A DNA stretch of 47,745 bases. It comes from Nemertoderma westbladi (taxonomy: Eukaryota; Xenacoelomorpha; Nemertodermatida; Nemertodermatidae). The DNA lies in contig JAUCBJ010003197.1 in assembly GCA_032718475.1 (NCBI GenBank), positions 1 through 47,745 on the forward strand, in the 5' to 3' direction. Positions 1 through 9,596 of this stretch are shown here, piece by piece. The notes under the pieces were generated by a model. That model worked only from the letters and a program-made list of their open reading frames with translations. It was not told the DNA's origin and did not search any database. The first letter of the stretch is position 1, and each line of letters begins with the position of its first letter. A program made the position numbers and the translations under genes.

Positions 1-681
1 TAGGGGGTATACGTATAGATTCACTGCCTGTCGTATCTAGTTAATGAATAATGATGGCAGAGGAGGGGCCCCCGCCGATGAACGCAGTTGATAGTTGCCA
101 GTAGGGAGCCGTATACCATAGCCATTATAAAGTTAAAAATAGACATTATGTCATAGTGATCTCGTTGGTAATATAAAAACTAATTAATCTAAAAATAGAA
201 ATCAATGTATAAAGTAAAAGTAATATATAGGGGGTATACGTATAGATTCACTGCCTGTCGTATCTAGTTAATGAATAATGATGGCAGAGGAGGGGCCCCC
301 GCCGATGAACGCAGTTGATAGTTGCCAGTAGGGAGCCGTATACCATAGCCATTATAAAGTTAAAAATAGACATTATGTCATAGTGATCTCGTTGGTAATA
401 TAAAAACTAATTAATCTAAAAATAGAAATCAATGTATAAAGTAAAAGTAATATATAGGGGGTATACGTATAGATTCACTGCCTGTCGTATCTAGTTAATG
501 AATAATGATGGCAGAGGAGGGGCCCCCGCCGATGAACGCAGTTGATAGTTGCCAGTAGGGAGCCGTATACCATAGCCATTATAAAGTTAAAAATAGACAT
601 TATGTCATAGTGATCTCGTTGGTAATATAAAAACTAATTAATCTAAAAATAGAAATCAATGTATAAAGTAAAAGTAATATA
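1..681. repeat. 227-bp tandem repeat, three copies
   Basis: The unit starts with TAGGGGGTATACG at 1, 228 and 455 and the third copy ends at 681. By eye the three copies are identical. Each holds a GC-rich core (GGAGGGGCCCCCGCCG) in otherwise AT-rich DNA. The array is cut by the window start, so its real length is unknown. Identity between copies points to recent amplification or homogenisation. No coding frame is seen in it. Confidence 0.95.
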
Positions 682-796
682 TACAATTAATTAATTTAAA
701 ATAAAGTACAAATGAATAAATACGAATAAAATAAAATGCAAATAATTAATTAAAATTAAATATAAATAAATAAGTATTAATGAATAAAAGAGCTGC
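682..796. other. AT-rich spacer
   Basis: Low-complexity AT-rich sequence made of AATAAA/TTAATT words between the 227-bp array and the fold-back segment. I see no gene or site in it. Confidence 0.6.
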
Positions 797-1122
797 GGTG
801 TCACTTATGACACCCTCTTCCCCCTTCTCTGCGACAGTTAGACATCACTGATGACCCATTGTGTGTCAGGGCGCTAATCAGTCTGATTAATTAGGATAAT
901 CAATTAAACCCTAATTAGGAGTCATATGACACCTGTTAGGGTTTAATTATACTAATTAATTGATGACACCTGTCAATTAGGGTCTAATTAGCCTAATTGG
1001 GAGGTGTCACCCAGACAGTCTGGCGCCAATGACACCCAATGACACCCATAGGGTGATAATTGGGTGTCATATGACACCCAATGGGTGTCAGTTAGGTCTA
1101 ACTGTCACAGAGAGGAGGAAGA
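797..1122. mobile_element. Palindrome-rich fold-back (MITE-like) segment
   Basis: The heptamer GGTGTCA/TGACACC occurs about a dozen times in both orientations. It forms perfect hairpins such as GGTGTCA-CTTA-TGACACC (797-814) and the 20-bp palindrome TGGGTGTCATATGACACCCA near 1061-1080. An imperfect inverted repeat of about 27 bp closes it: 816-843 pairs with 1096-1122 around GACAGTTAGAC. This looks like a fold-back or MITE element. No target duplication was established, so the mobile-element label is an inference. Confidence 0.55.
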
Positions 1123-1289
1123 CCCTACTACTACCTTGGCAGGATTTCCTCGACTTCTGGAGCCAGTAGGTGGAGATGTCATCACCCCATCATCATTATG
1201 ATGATCTAAGGACATGCGTAGAACATAGGCAACTACAATTATGAACAAGACATGTGCCAAGCCAGCTCCCAAAAAGGCTGCGGTTGCTT
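1105..1289 (-). CDS. Possible transmembrane C-terminal exon of the minus-strand gene
   Basis: The minus-strand frame reads from about 1289 to a stop at 1105. It contains a hydrophobic run of about 23 residues (LGAGLAHVLFIIVVAYVL) followed by a polar tail rich in D, S, R and N, as expected for a membrane anchor with a short cytoplasmic tail. A good donor (CCAAG|GTAGTAG, exon end at 1135) is also present, so the exon may splice onward beyond the window instead of ending at 1105. The upstream join is unresolved: the preceding exon (1380-1444) ends in phase 0, but no AG acceptor in phase 0 is visible before this frame. The last 18 bp overlap the fold-back element. Treat it as a probable but incompletely defined exon. 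Confidence 0.4.
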
Positions 1290-1379
1290 GGAACATCCTT
1301 ATTATTCTATTTTTACAAAACAAACACTCCCTGGTGACCCAGGGTTTGGGCCAGAAAGGTCATCAGGAAAGGAACTCAC

Positions 1380-1444
1380 ATAATTGTTGGTCCAGTTCTC
1401 CAGTAGGGGCTGAGACAGGCAGCCAGTCAGGGTATAACTGACGC
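1380..1444 (-). CDS. Short linker exon after the FN2-like module
   Basis: A 65-bp exon with acceptor CTCACAG at 1445-1451 and donor T|GTGAGT at 1379. It starts in phase 1, exactly what the FN2-like exon at 2241-2441 requires, and ends in phase 0. It encodes about 21 residues with one Cys and an NWT glycosylation sequon, extending the chain after the CPG end of the FN2 module. Without the donor, the same frame would run 26 codons further to a stop at about 1300. The assignment rests on phase agreement and splice sites only; no domain is recognised. Confidence 0.5.
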
Positions 1445-2240
1445 CTGTGAGGCCAATTGTGTCCGGTAATTCCACTGGCCTCTAGTTGCCGGACCTCCGC
1501 ATTACTAATATAATCCATAGTGGGGGTTGGGGGTGCTGTTTTGCCAAGTCAGCTCTCGGGGCAAATACCACACCCTGGTTTGCCATTCCACAGTCTTCTG
1601 GTATGTATTTGCAGACTATGAAGGGGCGGAGCTAACAGGTACCATCTGTTAGACTGTACGGCGAACACACTGACTCTCATCAAGTGGGCATCCTAGGATT
1701 AGGAGATACGTCGATTGACCACCAACGTGGGGGGGGGGGGGGGCATATATACAAGTACACCTGTAACTCCTTAACTAGTTTAATATATTTTATATACTTT
1801 ATTTATTACTGTTAAGTAGTGAGATGTCTGCCAATTTTACCACAACCATGGTGTACTTTCAATAATAATATATTTGATATAATAAAAAAATTTAGAAAAA
1901 AACGAAATGAAACGAAAATTTCATAGATTGAGAAAAACGAAACGTAAGCAAACGCATATTTTAAATTTCATATTTTGAAATTTCAAATTATTTATGCCAT
2001 CTCTGGGGGAGGGGAGCGGGGGGGGGGGGGGGGGGGGGGGGGACTAGCAATACTTGTGACGTCACTATAGGTTTGGTGAACAGATTTAATACATTTTACA
2101 AAAATAACTTATTAGAATAAATAAATTATTAATTATAAAATTAATTATAGCTATCCTAGTCAATTATTATTGTAGAAATTGACGGTTGTCTTTATATCAG
2201 CGTCAATCCAGTATAAAACATCTGTTTATGAATATTTAAC
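1445..2240. other. Intron-like stretch with two poly(G) runs
   Basis: This lies between two minus-strand exons and holds poly(G) runs at 1729-1743 and 2018-2042. The rest is AT-rich. Around 1510-1660 there are short open minus-strand frames with no splice support. No other gene is seen. Confidence 0.5.
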
Positions 2241-2441
2241 CTGGGCAGTTTGGGGAACAGATTCCCCAATTCCCTGAACCTGGTACAAAGTTTCCATCGT
2301 TGTCCACGTCTGTTGCACACCAGGCGTGCTCGTTGGGTTCTGGCGGACAAAACATGAACTCATTACCATTGTGCTTGAACGGGAATAGGCATTTCCTGAA
2401 TGGTCGCGGTCCTGATGTTGTAGAGCAATCGTCACCACTGA
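2241..2441 (-). CDS. Exon encoding a fibronectin type II-like module
   Basis: A 201-bp exon with acceptor TTACTCCTCTAG at 2442-2453 and donor CCCAG|GTTAAA at 2240. It is phase 1-1, the usual arrangement for shuffled extracellular modules. The frame encodes a Cys-rich module with the FN2 signature: CLFPFKHNGNEF, a Cys-Pro-Pro, then WCATDVDNDG and NWGICSPNCP. FN2 modules are disulfide-bonded, kringle-related folds in secreted or cell-surface proteins, where they bind collagen, glycans or other ligands. It joins in phase to the 3391-3512 exon upstream and the 1380-1444 exon downstream. The open frame that a simple ORF scan reports here (2226-2438) is a shadow in another phase. The ligand of this protein cannot be told from the sequence. 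Confidence 0.8.
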
Positions 2442-2544
2442 CTAGAGGAGTAAAAATTGATTAGAGTAGTAAAATGCTTGGTTGCATTAAATCACACTCC
2501 ATATAGTTTAGTGCGAAGCAGGTGAATTCGGGGTCAAACGCTAA

Positions 2545-2750
2545 GCCTGCGCCTACACCTACGCCTACACCTACACCTAGACCTATACACCTACGCCTAC
2601 ACCTACACCTACACCTACACCTACACCTACACCTACACCTACACCTACACCTACACCTAAACCTAAACCTACACCTACACACACCTACACCTACACCTAC
2701 ACCTACACCTACACCTACACCTACACCTACACCTACACCTACACATACAT
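2545..2750. repeat. CCTACA hexanucleotide microsatellite
   Basis: About 200 bp of ACCTAC/CCTACA hexamers with a few variant units (GCCTAC, ACCTAA, ACCTAG). It lies in the intron between the FN2-like exon and the 3391-3512 exon. Read as protein it gives artificial Thr-Pro and His-Leu repeats, which I do not treat as genes. Confidence 0.95.
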
Positions 2751-3390
2751 GTACCGTAAGCCAGTAGGCCTATACATCTGACTGTTGATTTTCAATTAAA
2801 TTGGGTTTTCTACAATATTACTAACTCCTGTTTATTGTTTTGGTTCCATTCATCCCGCCTCTGTAAACTGCTTCTTTACTAACCTGCCCACAAGTAGGTG
2901 TGTGAGTCTAGGCGTAGGTGTAGCATTTACCACTACGGGCGAATTCAGTCATTGGAAATTTGGTTTGAAAAACAATTCAGTCCCATTATATATGGTTTTG
3001 GGACAGAAGTTTGCAGAGCATACTGTAATTGCCTGCCAAATTGTAAGGGACCAAATTACCTGATCATACTGATTTATTCATACATTTGTTTTTATTAATT
3101 CCCAATTTGTTTTGCCATTTATTGTTTTGATTCAATGAAGTATCCGGACCATTCAGTCCCGTATAATTTGGTCCATCGAATCTGGACCCAATTGTCCATG
3201 CCAGATTAATTAACCCTACAGTATATCTATCCTTAACATTAGTACTAAAAAAGCCCTACTCTTCAATGTCTGTTTAGTTTTGTCTATCTATGTAGAATGC
3301 TAATAACATTCCCCCACATATATAAACATTGTATTGCCGGTTTTCTCAAACAAATATTCTGGAAATAATATCGGCCATTTAGCAACTTAC

Positions 3391-3512
3391 GCTTTTGCTT
3401 TTTCTTAGCTTCCTGACAGACAATCATTATTGAACTGATATGAGGAACTGGCAACTCCGAACCGTAGAATCCCGGAATTATCTTCGCGTTGATGCCTGTG
3501 TGATCGATACCA
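3391..3512 (-). CDS. Exon with second beta/gamma-crystallin-like Greek key
   Basis: A 122-bp exon with acceptor TTCCTCTATCTAG ending at 3513 and a strong donor AAAGC|GTAAGT at 3390. It starts in phase 2 and ends in phase 1, matching the exons on both sides. It encodes a Gly-rich segment (GINAKIIPGFYGSEL) followed by HISSIMIVC. In beta/gamma-crystallin Greek keys the motif typically ends in an 'I-S-S-I-x-V' strand after a 'G-x-(Y/F)' turn, which is the pattern here. The exon ends with a basic Lys/Gln-rich linker leading into the FN2-like module. The crystallin assignment is by pattern, not by search. Confidence 0.7.
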
Positions 3513-4072
3513 CTAGATAGAGGAAATAAAGTAAATAAGTAAAATTTAAGAATTAAGTAATTGTAACTTTTATAATTACTTTTTATCTCCCCAATTCCTA
3601 AAGTTTAAAGAATTAAGATGGCTCTTTGAATCCCAGTGGGAGATAAACATGTCCAGAGAATTACATGCATTATTATTGTTCTCTTGCTCATTGGGATGCA
3701 GTATTTAGTTTGTTGTGATTTTGCATAGAAGTATATGAATGTTACATAGTGTCTGATAGGAGATGTGTGCATTGTACTTTACAAAGTGAACACGAGTTAG
3801 CAATCTTGTGTATGTGCCATCCATGGATTTGGTGTCTTCGGCAATATGAGTGTGTCGCAGTAGAGTCAGATATGGGGACCATCACCCATACCTACTCTGA
3901 AGCACAAGACCTACTCACCATTGGATGGTCTATAACTGCACAACTCAGCTCATGTGGAGGGCCATGATGCCCTACACAACACACCAAGGTGCCGGTCGCA
4001 GTTATAGTAGGGGGAAATAAGAGCACTGAACTCCTGACCAGCCATCTGGTCGCAAAAAAAAGCAAAGGGAAG
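3513..4072. other. Intron, no gene seen
   Basis: The first part of the intron between the exons at 4909-5059 and 3391-3512. It is moderately AT-rich unique-looking DNA. A 72-codon plus-strand open frame at 3749-3967 has no supporting features. Confidence 0.5.
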
Positions 4073-4214
4073 GCGGGGTAGCTCAGTTGGTTGAGCGCCA
4101 GGCCTGCAATCTAGTGGTTGTAGGTTCAGCCCCGCCAGGGTCCACTCAGCCTTTCATCCGCTGGGTTCGATAAACTGAGCACCAGTTGAATTAGTGGGAG
4201 CAAACGTGGGTTAA
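4073..4214 (+). mobile_element. tRNA-derived SINE
   Basis: GGCGGGGTAGCTCAGTTGG at the left gives a tRNA-like 5' end with a pol III A box. GGTTCAGCCCCGCC, about 45 bp further on, resembles a B box with the closing acceptor arm. The tRNA-like head is followed by a body (CTTTCATCC...TTCGATAAACTGAGCACCAG) of the kind seen in tRNA-SINEs of marine invertebrates. The body and the imperfect B box argue against a working tRNA gene. It lies in an intron of the minus-strand gene, in the opposite orientation. Confidence 0.75.
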
Positions 4215-4434
4215 GAGTAGCGCCCACCCCAACCTTCGGCTAGCAGATAGGAGTAGCGCCCACCCCTACCCTCGGGTAGCAGATAGGAGTAGCGCCCACC
4301 ACTACCTTCGGGTAGCAGATAGGAGTACCGCCCACCCCTACCCTCGGGTAGCAGATAGGAGTAGCGCCCACCCCCCTATCCTCGGGTGGCAGATAGGAGT
4401 ACCACCCACCCCTACCTTCGGGTAGCAGCTATGG
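4215..4434. repeat. 36-bp minisatellite, six copies
   Basis: Units beginning GAGTA(G/C)CGCCCACC start at 4215, 4251, 4287, 4323, 4359 and 4397; the fifth is 2 bp longer. Each unit contains the small hairpin CTACCYTCGGGTAG. It directly continues the SINE body, so it may be an expanded SINE tail. Further short hairpins follow to about 4475 (GCCGGCTTCGGCC). Confidence 0.9.
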
Positions 4435-4908
4435 TAAGGGGATCCTTCGGGTCGCCGCCGGCTTCGGCCGACTGTTTGCTTGCTTGAATGATGCCAATGT
4501 GTCGCCTAGCAGTATGCCAGTCAGGATTGAAAACTCAGTTTCATCATGTGCTAAGAATATCTGAGCTTTTTCATCCACAATATAACAATCCAACGCCAGC
4601 GATAACTACAATGTCATATTTATCTATATTGGGTAGGGTTGTATTAGTAGTACCAGAATATCAGATAATTTCAGATATACAATAATTAATAAATGACCTG
4701 GTCCAAACCAAACTCATTTAATTTAAATATCTTGCTTTAAGGTTATGTGCCACTACCTGTTTCATAAAATGTACACATGAAACTTTATTTGCCAGAGTAT
4801 TATATCCCGCCATTTTAAACTGCTTAACTTAAAAGATAGACTTTTTATATAACTGGACTTCATTCACAGGTGAAAACATAAATTATTGTGATTATTTTTA
4901 TGATTTAC
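4435..4908. other. Intron, no gene seen
   Basis: AT-rich sequence from the end of the SINE minisatellite to the donor of the 4909-5059 exon. No coding or repeat structure is recognised beyond the hairpins at its left edge. Confidence 0.5.
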
Positions 4909-5059
4909 CTATAGACATGCCAAGGGAATATCCCAGTTACAATGATCGAACTGGTGATGTTTTCGAAACCTTCAACCCCCAAATCGGCTACATTGCATCG
5001 TCGATCAGCATCAGCATCCACTTTGTATTCTGGAGCATTGCAGGACATGAATACCCGAC
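4909..5059 (-). CDS. Exon with first beta/gamma-crystallin-like Greek key
   Basis: A 151-bp exon with acceptor CACTCATTTAG ending at 5060 and donor TATAG|GTAAAT at 4908. It starts in phase 1 and ends in phase 2, so it joins the 3391-3512 exon to make an uninterrupted frame. It encodes two Cys, an acidic DADAD stretch and ENITSSIIVTG, which ends like a Greek key. It then begins the next motif with PWHVY. With the following exon this would make a paired Greek-key beta/gamma-crystallin-like domain. Such domains often bind calcium, but the binding motif is not clearly visible. Upstream exons were not found in the window. The gene is named here only by its modules. Confidence 0.7.
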
Positions 5060-5911
5060 CTAAATGAGTGAATTATTAAATAAATAACTGTTTGACACAC
5101 CCAAGCACAATGACCGCATCCCAAGGGTATATGGTCAAAACTTCGAAATAGTCAACACTTCGAATAACCATGTCAACACTTAAAAATAATAATTTGAATA
5201 GCGCCTTTTTATTGTAAATTTTTACCCCATGCCAACATTTCGAAAGACCAATTTGAATTTAAATAGAATAATAGTATATTTTAAAATTCAAATATAATAA
5301 TAACTATAATGTATAGGCCTATATGGTAAAGGTTGGGTTTTAGAATTAGTATATGGCATTACCGGTGGTAGTACTCTGAGGAACGGCGCAGAGTTGAAGA
5401 TAGATAGACTGGGGAAGACTGCGTCTGTTCCGTCAGCTCTTAACAGGTGAGGGTGCTTATTTGACACCTCCCGTTAGCGTGCGATGAAGGGGACTGTATG
5501 GGGTGGGGAGTTTAGAAGAAAACGAAGGTTGAAATCGATGAGAATTGCCGGAACTATATATTATTATATCATTATAATCAGTTAGAAGTTAAAAGATATT
5601 ACAGAAATTATTGCAGAAAATACAGAAATACTATTTACAGATAAAAATGCCACTAAAAAGATATAAACTTTTACTGTAGTAAAAGTCAGGGGCTTAGTGT
5701 GCTTAGCTTAGGGCTTAAAGTGAGAAAACAGCCCCTTATATACCCAGACAATATGCAAATCGGGATCGGAACGTACTGAATGCTGACTGAATGCTCGTCC
5801 TTGATTGGTCGGAGCTACTGATTGGACAAGCAGTTACGCTTTGATTCTATTGCACCTATGGGCTGGTGAGGGCAGGAGTTCGATGACATGGGTCATGTGA
5901 CTTACAAACGT
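5060..5911. other. No gene recognised
   Basis: This would be intron or upstream DNA of the minus-strand gene. On the minus strand, 5365-5460 reads open with a good donor-like CCACCG|GTAATG. The encoded segment (ADGTDAVFPSLSIFNSAPF) resembles nothing I know, and it has no phase support. The rest is AT-rich. Confidence 0.4.
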
Positions 5912-6050
5912 ATCGGCGTTTGGCGAACCAAACGAGATCCCACAGGACAACTTATACGGTTCGATCCAAAAAGTACTAATAGAAACATATCAGCGTTGGG
6001 CAAACCAAACATGACACCACAGGACAACCTATTCGTTTCGATCCTAACTA
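5912..6050. repeat. Two diverged direct repeats of about 75 bp
   Basis: The blocks (T)ATC(G/A)GCGTT(T)GG-GAACCAAAC and CACAGGACAAC-TAT-CG-TTCGATCC occur twice in the same order, at about 5912-5977 and 5982-6045. They are diverged by substitutions. Function unknown. Confidence 0.6.
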
Positions 6051-6214
6051 CAAACAAATGTGCGTGTCCATATATATGGCCATATATAATGAACTACTGA
6101 AACTTGTACTACTGAAAGCTAATTCTGATGTATACAGCTATATTTTAAGTACCATAATTTGCGTTGGCGCCAGTTTTCCGGGTTGCCCTTCAATCCTTTA
6201 CCCCCTCCATCAAC

Positions 6215-7480
6215 ATGTCTTCCCCCAAAGATCGACGATCGCGAAACTATCTTCTAAACAAACAGGAGCAGGGGAACAAACAGAGCTTTTAAAACTCTCA
6301 AAACGGAGCTGACAACTATGGTTATACCAAAAGCCACTAAACCGGAATAGAAGACTAAGAAGGATTTGTCATCGTCTAGTTCCCCTCTCCAGCTTACTCG
6401 ACAATCATACGCTAGACGCATGAAAAGGAGAGATTCACTCGGGCTGCAACGTACAAAGCCACTTGCAACTATGGCCTCAAAGAGGAATGGAAACATTAAA
6501 CTCAAAACTGGATCGGAGGATGGAATTATCATTGGAGAAATCGACTCGAACTCAGTAAACTTGGAGAACTCGATAACCACTGACAATGCCGAAGACTTGC
6601 CGTGCAACAATTCTGATCCAACCCCACAGTTGCTCGAGAACAGTGTTACCGATTGTCCAATGAACATCGAGCAGAAAACCATTCGAAAAGAATCAACCGG
6701 AGACACAGGAGAGGCCAATAGCTGCATGTTCTATCCGATTGCAACTACAAAACTAAATCCCACAGAACAAACACTATAAATTCAAACTTTTATTTGAGAA
6801 CTGTCTACAAACTGCCCAGCCAACACTATACCGCTGCCCAATGCTGTTGAAACACTCCAACTGGCGCAGTGGATAAGGGACGACGTAGTTGACGAATTCA
6901 TGGGCCTAATCCAACAACATTTTCATCACACTGCGCCGATTCCTAGCCAACTGGCACTGCAACTGCGGCTGCCCAACTGCTACCAACTAGTTGCAGTTAA
7001 ATACGTGGCACCTCACTACCTAGGTCGCTACCAACCTGTAGCCCCGACGCACCTATTCCTCCCGGACTGCTGGAATGGGCATTTTATACTGCATGTGGCT
7101 GACACTGTGGAGAGTACTGTTTATTCTCTAGACTCCCTCCATCCATCCGCTCCATCAGAAGTCACTTTTGCGCTCGTTGATACTCTCAATACGATCAATA
7201 GCCATCAAAACCAGCCAATAAACCGAATCCAACTAGGTTGTCCATAAGGACAAAGAACACCTTGTTTTCGAAACAATCGAACGGATACGACTGTGGCGTC
7301 TACAGTTGTCTATATGCTTTGATGGTCGCCCAAAACAAGACACAGATTCCACCCATCCATTACGATTCCGTAAAATACCGCAGCTGGCTGCGTAGCTGCT
7401 TCTCCAGCTTTAGGATCGAATATTTTAGACTTAGACAGGAGCAAACATTAACCTGTATCTCCTACAGGTGTGAACTATTG
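6215..7480 (+). pseudogene. Decayed gene ending in a Ulp1-type (C48) protease domain
   Basis: Reading starts at ATG 6215 and continues in pieces through 6366-6779 and 6799-7247 to about 7480. Breaks are visible: a stop near 6290 followed by a frame change, a TAG near 6349, a stop at 6777 and a frame change at 7238-7247. The N-terminal part is basic and Ser-rich and looks disordered. The C-terminal part has Ulp1 hallmarks: NGHFILHV (catalytic His region), YSLDSL (Asp), then KQSNGYDCGVYSC with the catalytic Gln and Cys. Ulp1 proteases cut SUMO-like modifiers, and C48 domains are also carried by several DNA transposon families. Decay and repeat-rich surroundings favour a transposon remnant. A host pseudogene is the alternative. 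Confidence 0.7.
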
Positions 7481-7851
7481 CTGTTCGTCAGTACGCGCAA
7501 GTACACTTTAGGTGCAGAAGACAGCACAAGTTCCATAATTTGGTGATTTGCAGTACTGACAGCTCTGTACCGGTTCACTTTGTAGTTTATACATTTGCCT
7601 GCCCCTGCCCGAGCCCGAAATATTTGATCAGGCAAGGAGCAGCTTTCTGCTACCGGCACATGCTTGGCCTAGGGAGGTTTTATTAATATCCTACCGCGCC
7701 TTGACACGTACTGATAGGTATTGCTGCAAACCACCGCAGCAACAAAATTCTAAAATCAAATTTGTATACCAGATCAGCTAACGTACGGTAGCAATTAACC
7801 CCTATTTCTTATCTTACAACCAGAATCTGGTATTTGTGCCGATCACGGGTG
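7481..7851. other. No gene recognised
   Basis: Sequence between the protease pseudogene and the TIR element. A 65-codon minus-strand open frame has no supporting features. Confidence 0.4.
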
Positions 7852-7853
7852 TA

Positions 7854-9594
7854 CCCTATAAGCATCAACACGTCAAAAACACGTGGATACGACGTAATTA
7901 TTTGACGTCAACGTGTTGAAAATGACGTCTTGGCCACGTGTATTTTGGAAGTGTCAAACACGTATTTGAGCACGTCAAACCATGACGTGCTACAGTTTAC
8001 GTCAAATGACTTGTTAGACACGTGTCAATTACGTCATCAGACGTCAAATACTACACTGGAACACCACACAAGCACGTCAAACGAGGTGCTAGACACGTAC
8101 TGTAACAATGACAGACGCCAAATTGAAATAACTAAACCACTGACCACACAAGCACTTAGGCGTCGCTTTTTACATCGCTTAGATCCATGACAGTTATGAT
8201 TGAAATTGGTTTTACTTTCTTGACGGTGTTTGCTGATACTATAATAAAGAAAAAATATTATTATATAATGCCAATGGACGATAAATTTAATATCCAAATA
8301 AATTGTTAATTAACAACTAATAAATACAAATTAAAATAGCACTGATATATTTAGCACAAGTTTGATTTGGAAATTAATATAAAAATTACAAGACGGAGGG
8401 GAAACAACTATTTAATCTGAAAGTGTTTTCCGACTATTTTATACGCTAGAAATCGATTGCGCCGATTCATTTTGTCCAAAAATTAATTCTAATGGGTCAA
8501 TTTGGCCATTTTCCTGTCATTGGTGGTACTCAGAGTGCGCTATAGCACCACTCACACCCACCATAGTACCTTCACACCCACTATATATAGTACCTTCCTA
8601 CCCACTCACACCCACTTCATTACCTTCTTACCCACTCACACCCACCTCATTACCTTCCTACCCACTCACACCCCCCCATATTACCTTCCTACCCAGTCAC
8701 ACCCAAACTCATTACCTTCCTACCCACAACACCCACACCCAACTCATTACCTTCCTACCCACTCACACCCCCCCATATTACCTTCCTACCCAGTCACACC
8801 CAAACTCATTACCTTCCTACCCACAACACCCACACCCAACTCATTACCTTCCTACCCACAACACCCACCACATTACCTTCCTACCCACTCACACTCACAC
8901 CCACTTCATTACCTTCCTACCCACTCACACCCACCATAGTACCTTCCTACCCACTCACACCCACTATATTACCTTCCTACCCACTCACACCCACTCCATT
9001 ACCTTCCTACCCACTCACACCCACCTCATTACCTTCCTACCCACTCACACCCACCACATTACCTTCCTACCCACTCACACTCACACCCACTTCATTACCT
9101 TCCTACCCACTCACACCCACCATAGTACCTTCCTACCCACTCACACCCACTATATTACCTTCCTACCCACTCACACCCACCTCATTACTTTCCTACCCAC
9201 TCACACCCACCACCTATATAAATAACTAACTAAAATATACCCAGCACTAATATAAATATACTGTACTCATACTGTAGTCAGTCAGTAGGTATAAGTGGTA
9301 AGTAGATGTGTCATTAAGACGTGTTCAAGACGTAATTTTAGGTAATTATTTCCACCATGAAAAGCATCACACAGATACGTGCCGTCAAGACGTGTTAATG
9401 ACGTCATTTTAGGTAATTATATCCACCATGAAAAGTATCACACAGATACGTGCCATCAAGACGTGTTTATGACGTCATTTTAGGTAATTACGTCAACCAT
9501 CAAAACTTTGAGTTCTTGCAACAAACATAATTGACGTAAAATGACGTCCACATACCTGTTGAGGTGTAAAAATAGACGTCAAATGCTTATAGGG
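7854..9594. mobile_element. Non-autonomous TIR DNA transposon with TA target duplication
   Basis: The ends are inverted copies of CCCTATAAGCAT (7854-7865 and 9583-9594), each flanked outside by TA (7852-7853, 9595-9596), which fits a TA target duplication. Both subterminal regions (about 7866-8100 and 9310-9583) are packed with ACGTC/GACGT words, including full TGACGTCA at 7903, 9400 and 9470. The right side also has a repeat of about 70 bp, starting at 9335, 9407 and 9477. The core is a 30-bp minisatellite. No transposase frame is present, so the element would need one from elsewhere. Clustered subterminal words in TIR elements are often transposase-binding sites; that role here is inferred. 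Confidence 0.75.
8540..9215. repeat. 30-bp minisatellite inside the TIR element
   Basis: Units of ACCTTCCTACCCACTCACAC plus a variable CCAC(C/T)TCATT end, more than 20 copies. A block of about 105 bp (units ending CCCCCCCATATT, then CCCAAACTCATT, then CACCCAACTCATT) is duplicated at 8645-8846. The pyrimidine strand is the plus strand. Open frames across it (for example 8502-8939) are artefacts of the repeat. Confidence 0.95.
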
Positions 9595-9596
9595 TA

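Noticed and set aside
2226-2438. 70-codon minus-strand frame as a gene
   Set aside because: It is in a different phase from the FN2-like exon that occupies the same place and has matching splice sites.
2461-2767. Arg/Cys-rich and Pro/Thr/His-rich frames
   Set aside because: They are translations of the CCTACA microsatellite.
4073-4145. Functional tRNA gene
   Set aside because: The B box is imperfect, the cloverleaf is doubtful, and a SINE body follows directly.
6254-6727. 157-codon minus-strand frame
   Set aside because: The plus-strand reading has basic and acidic composition and continues, through breaks, into a recognisable protease. The minus frame has no recognisable motif.
8502-8939. 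145-codon His/Pro/Thr-rich frame
   Set aside because: It is a translation of the 30-bp minisatellite.
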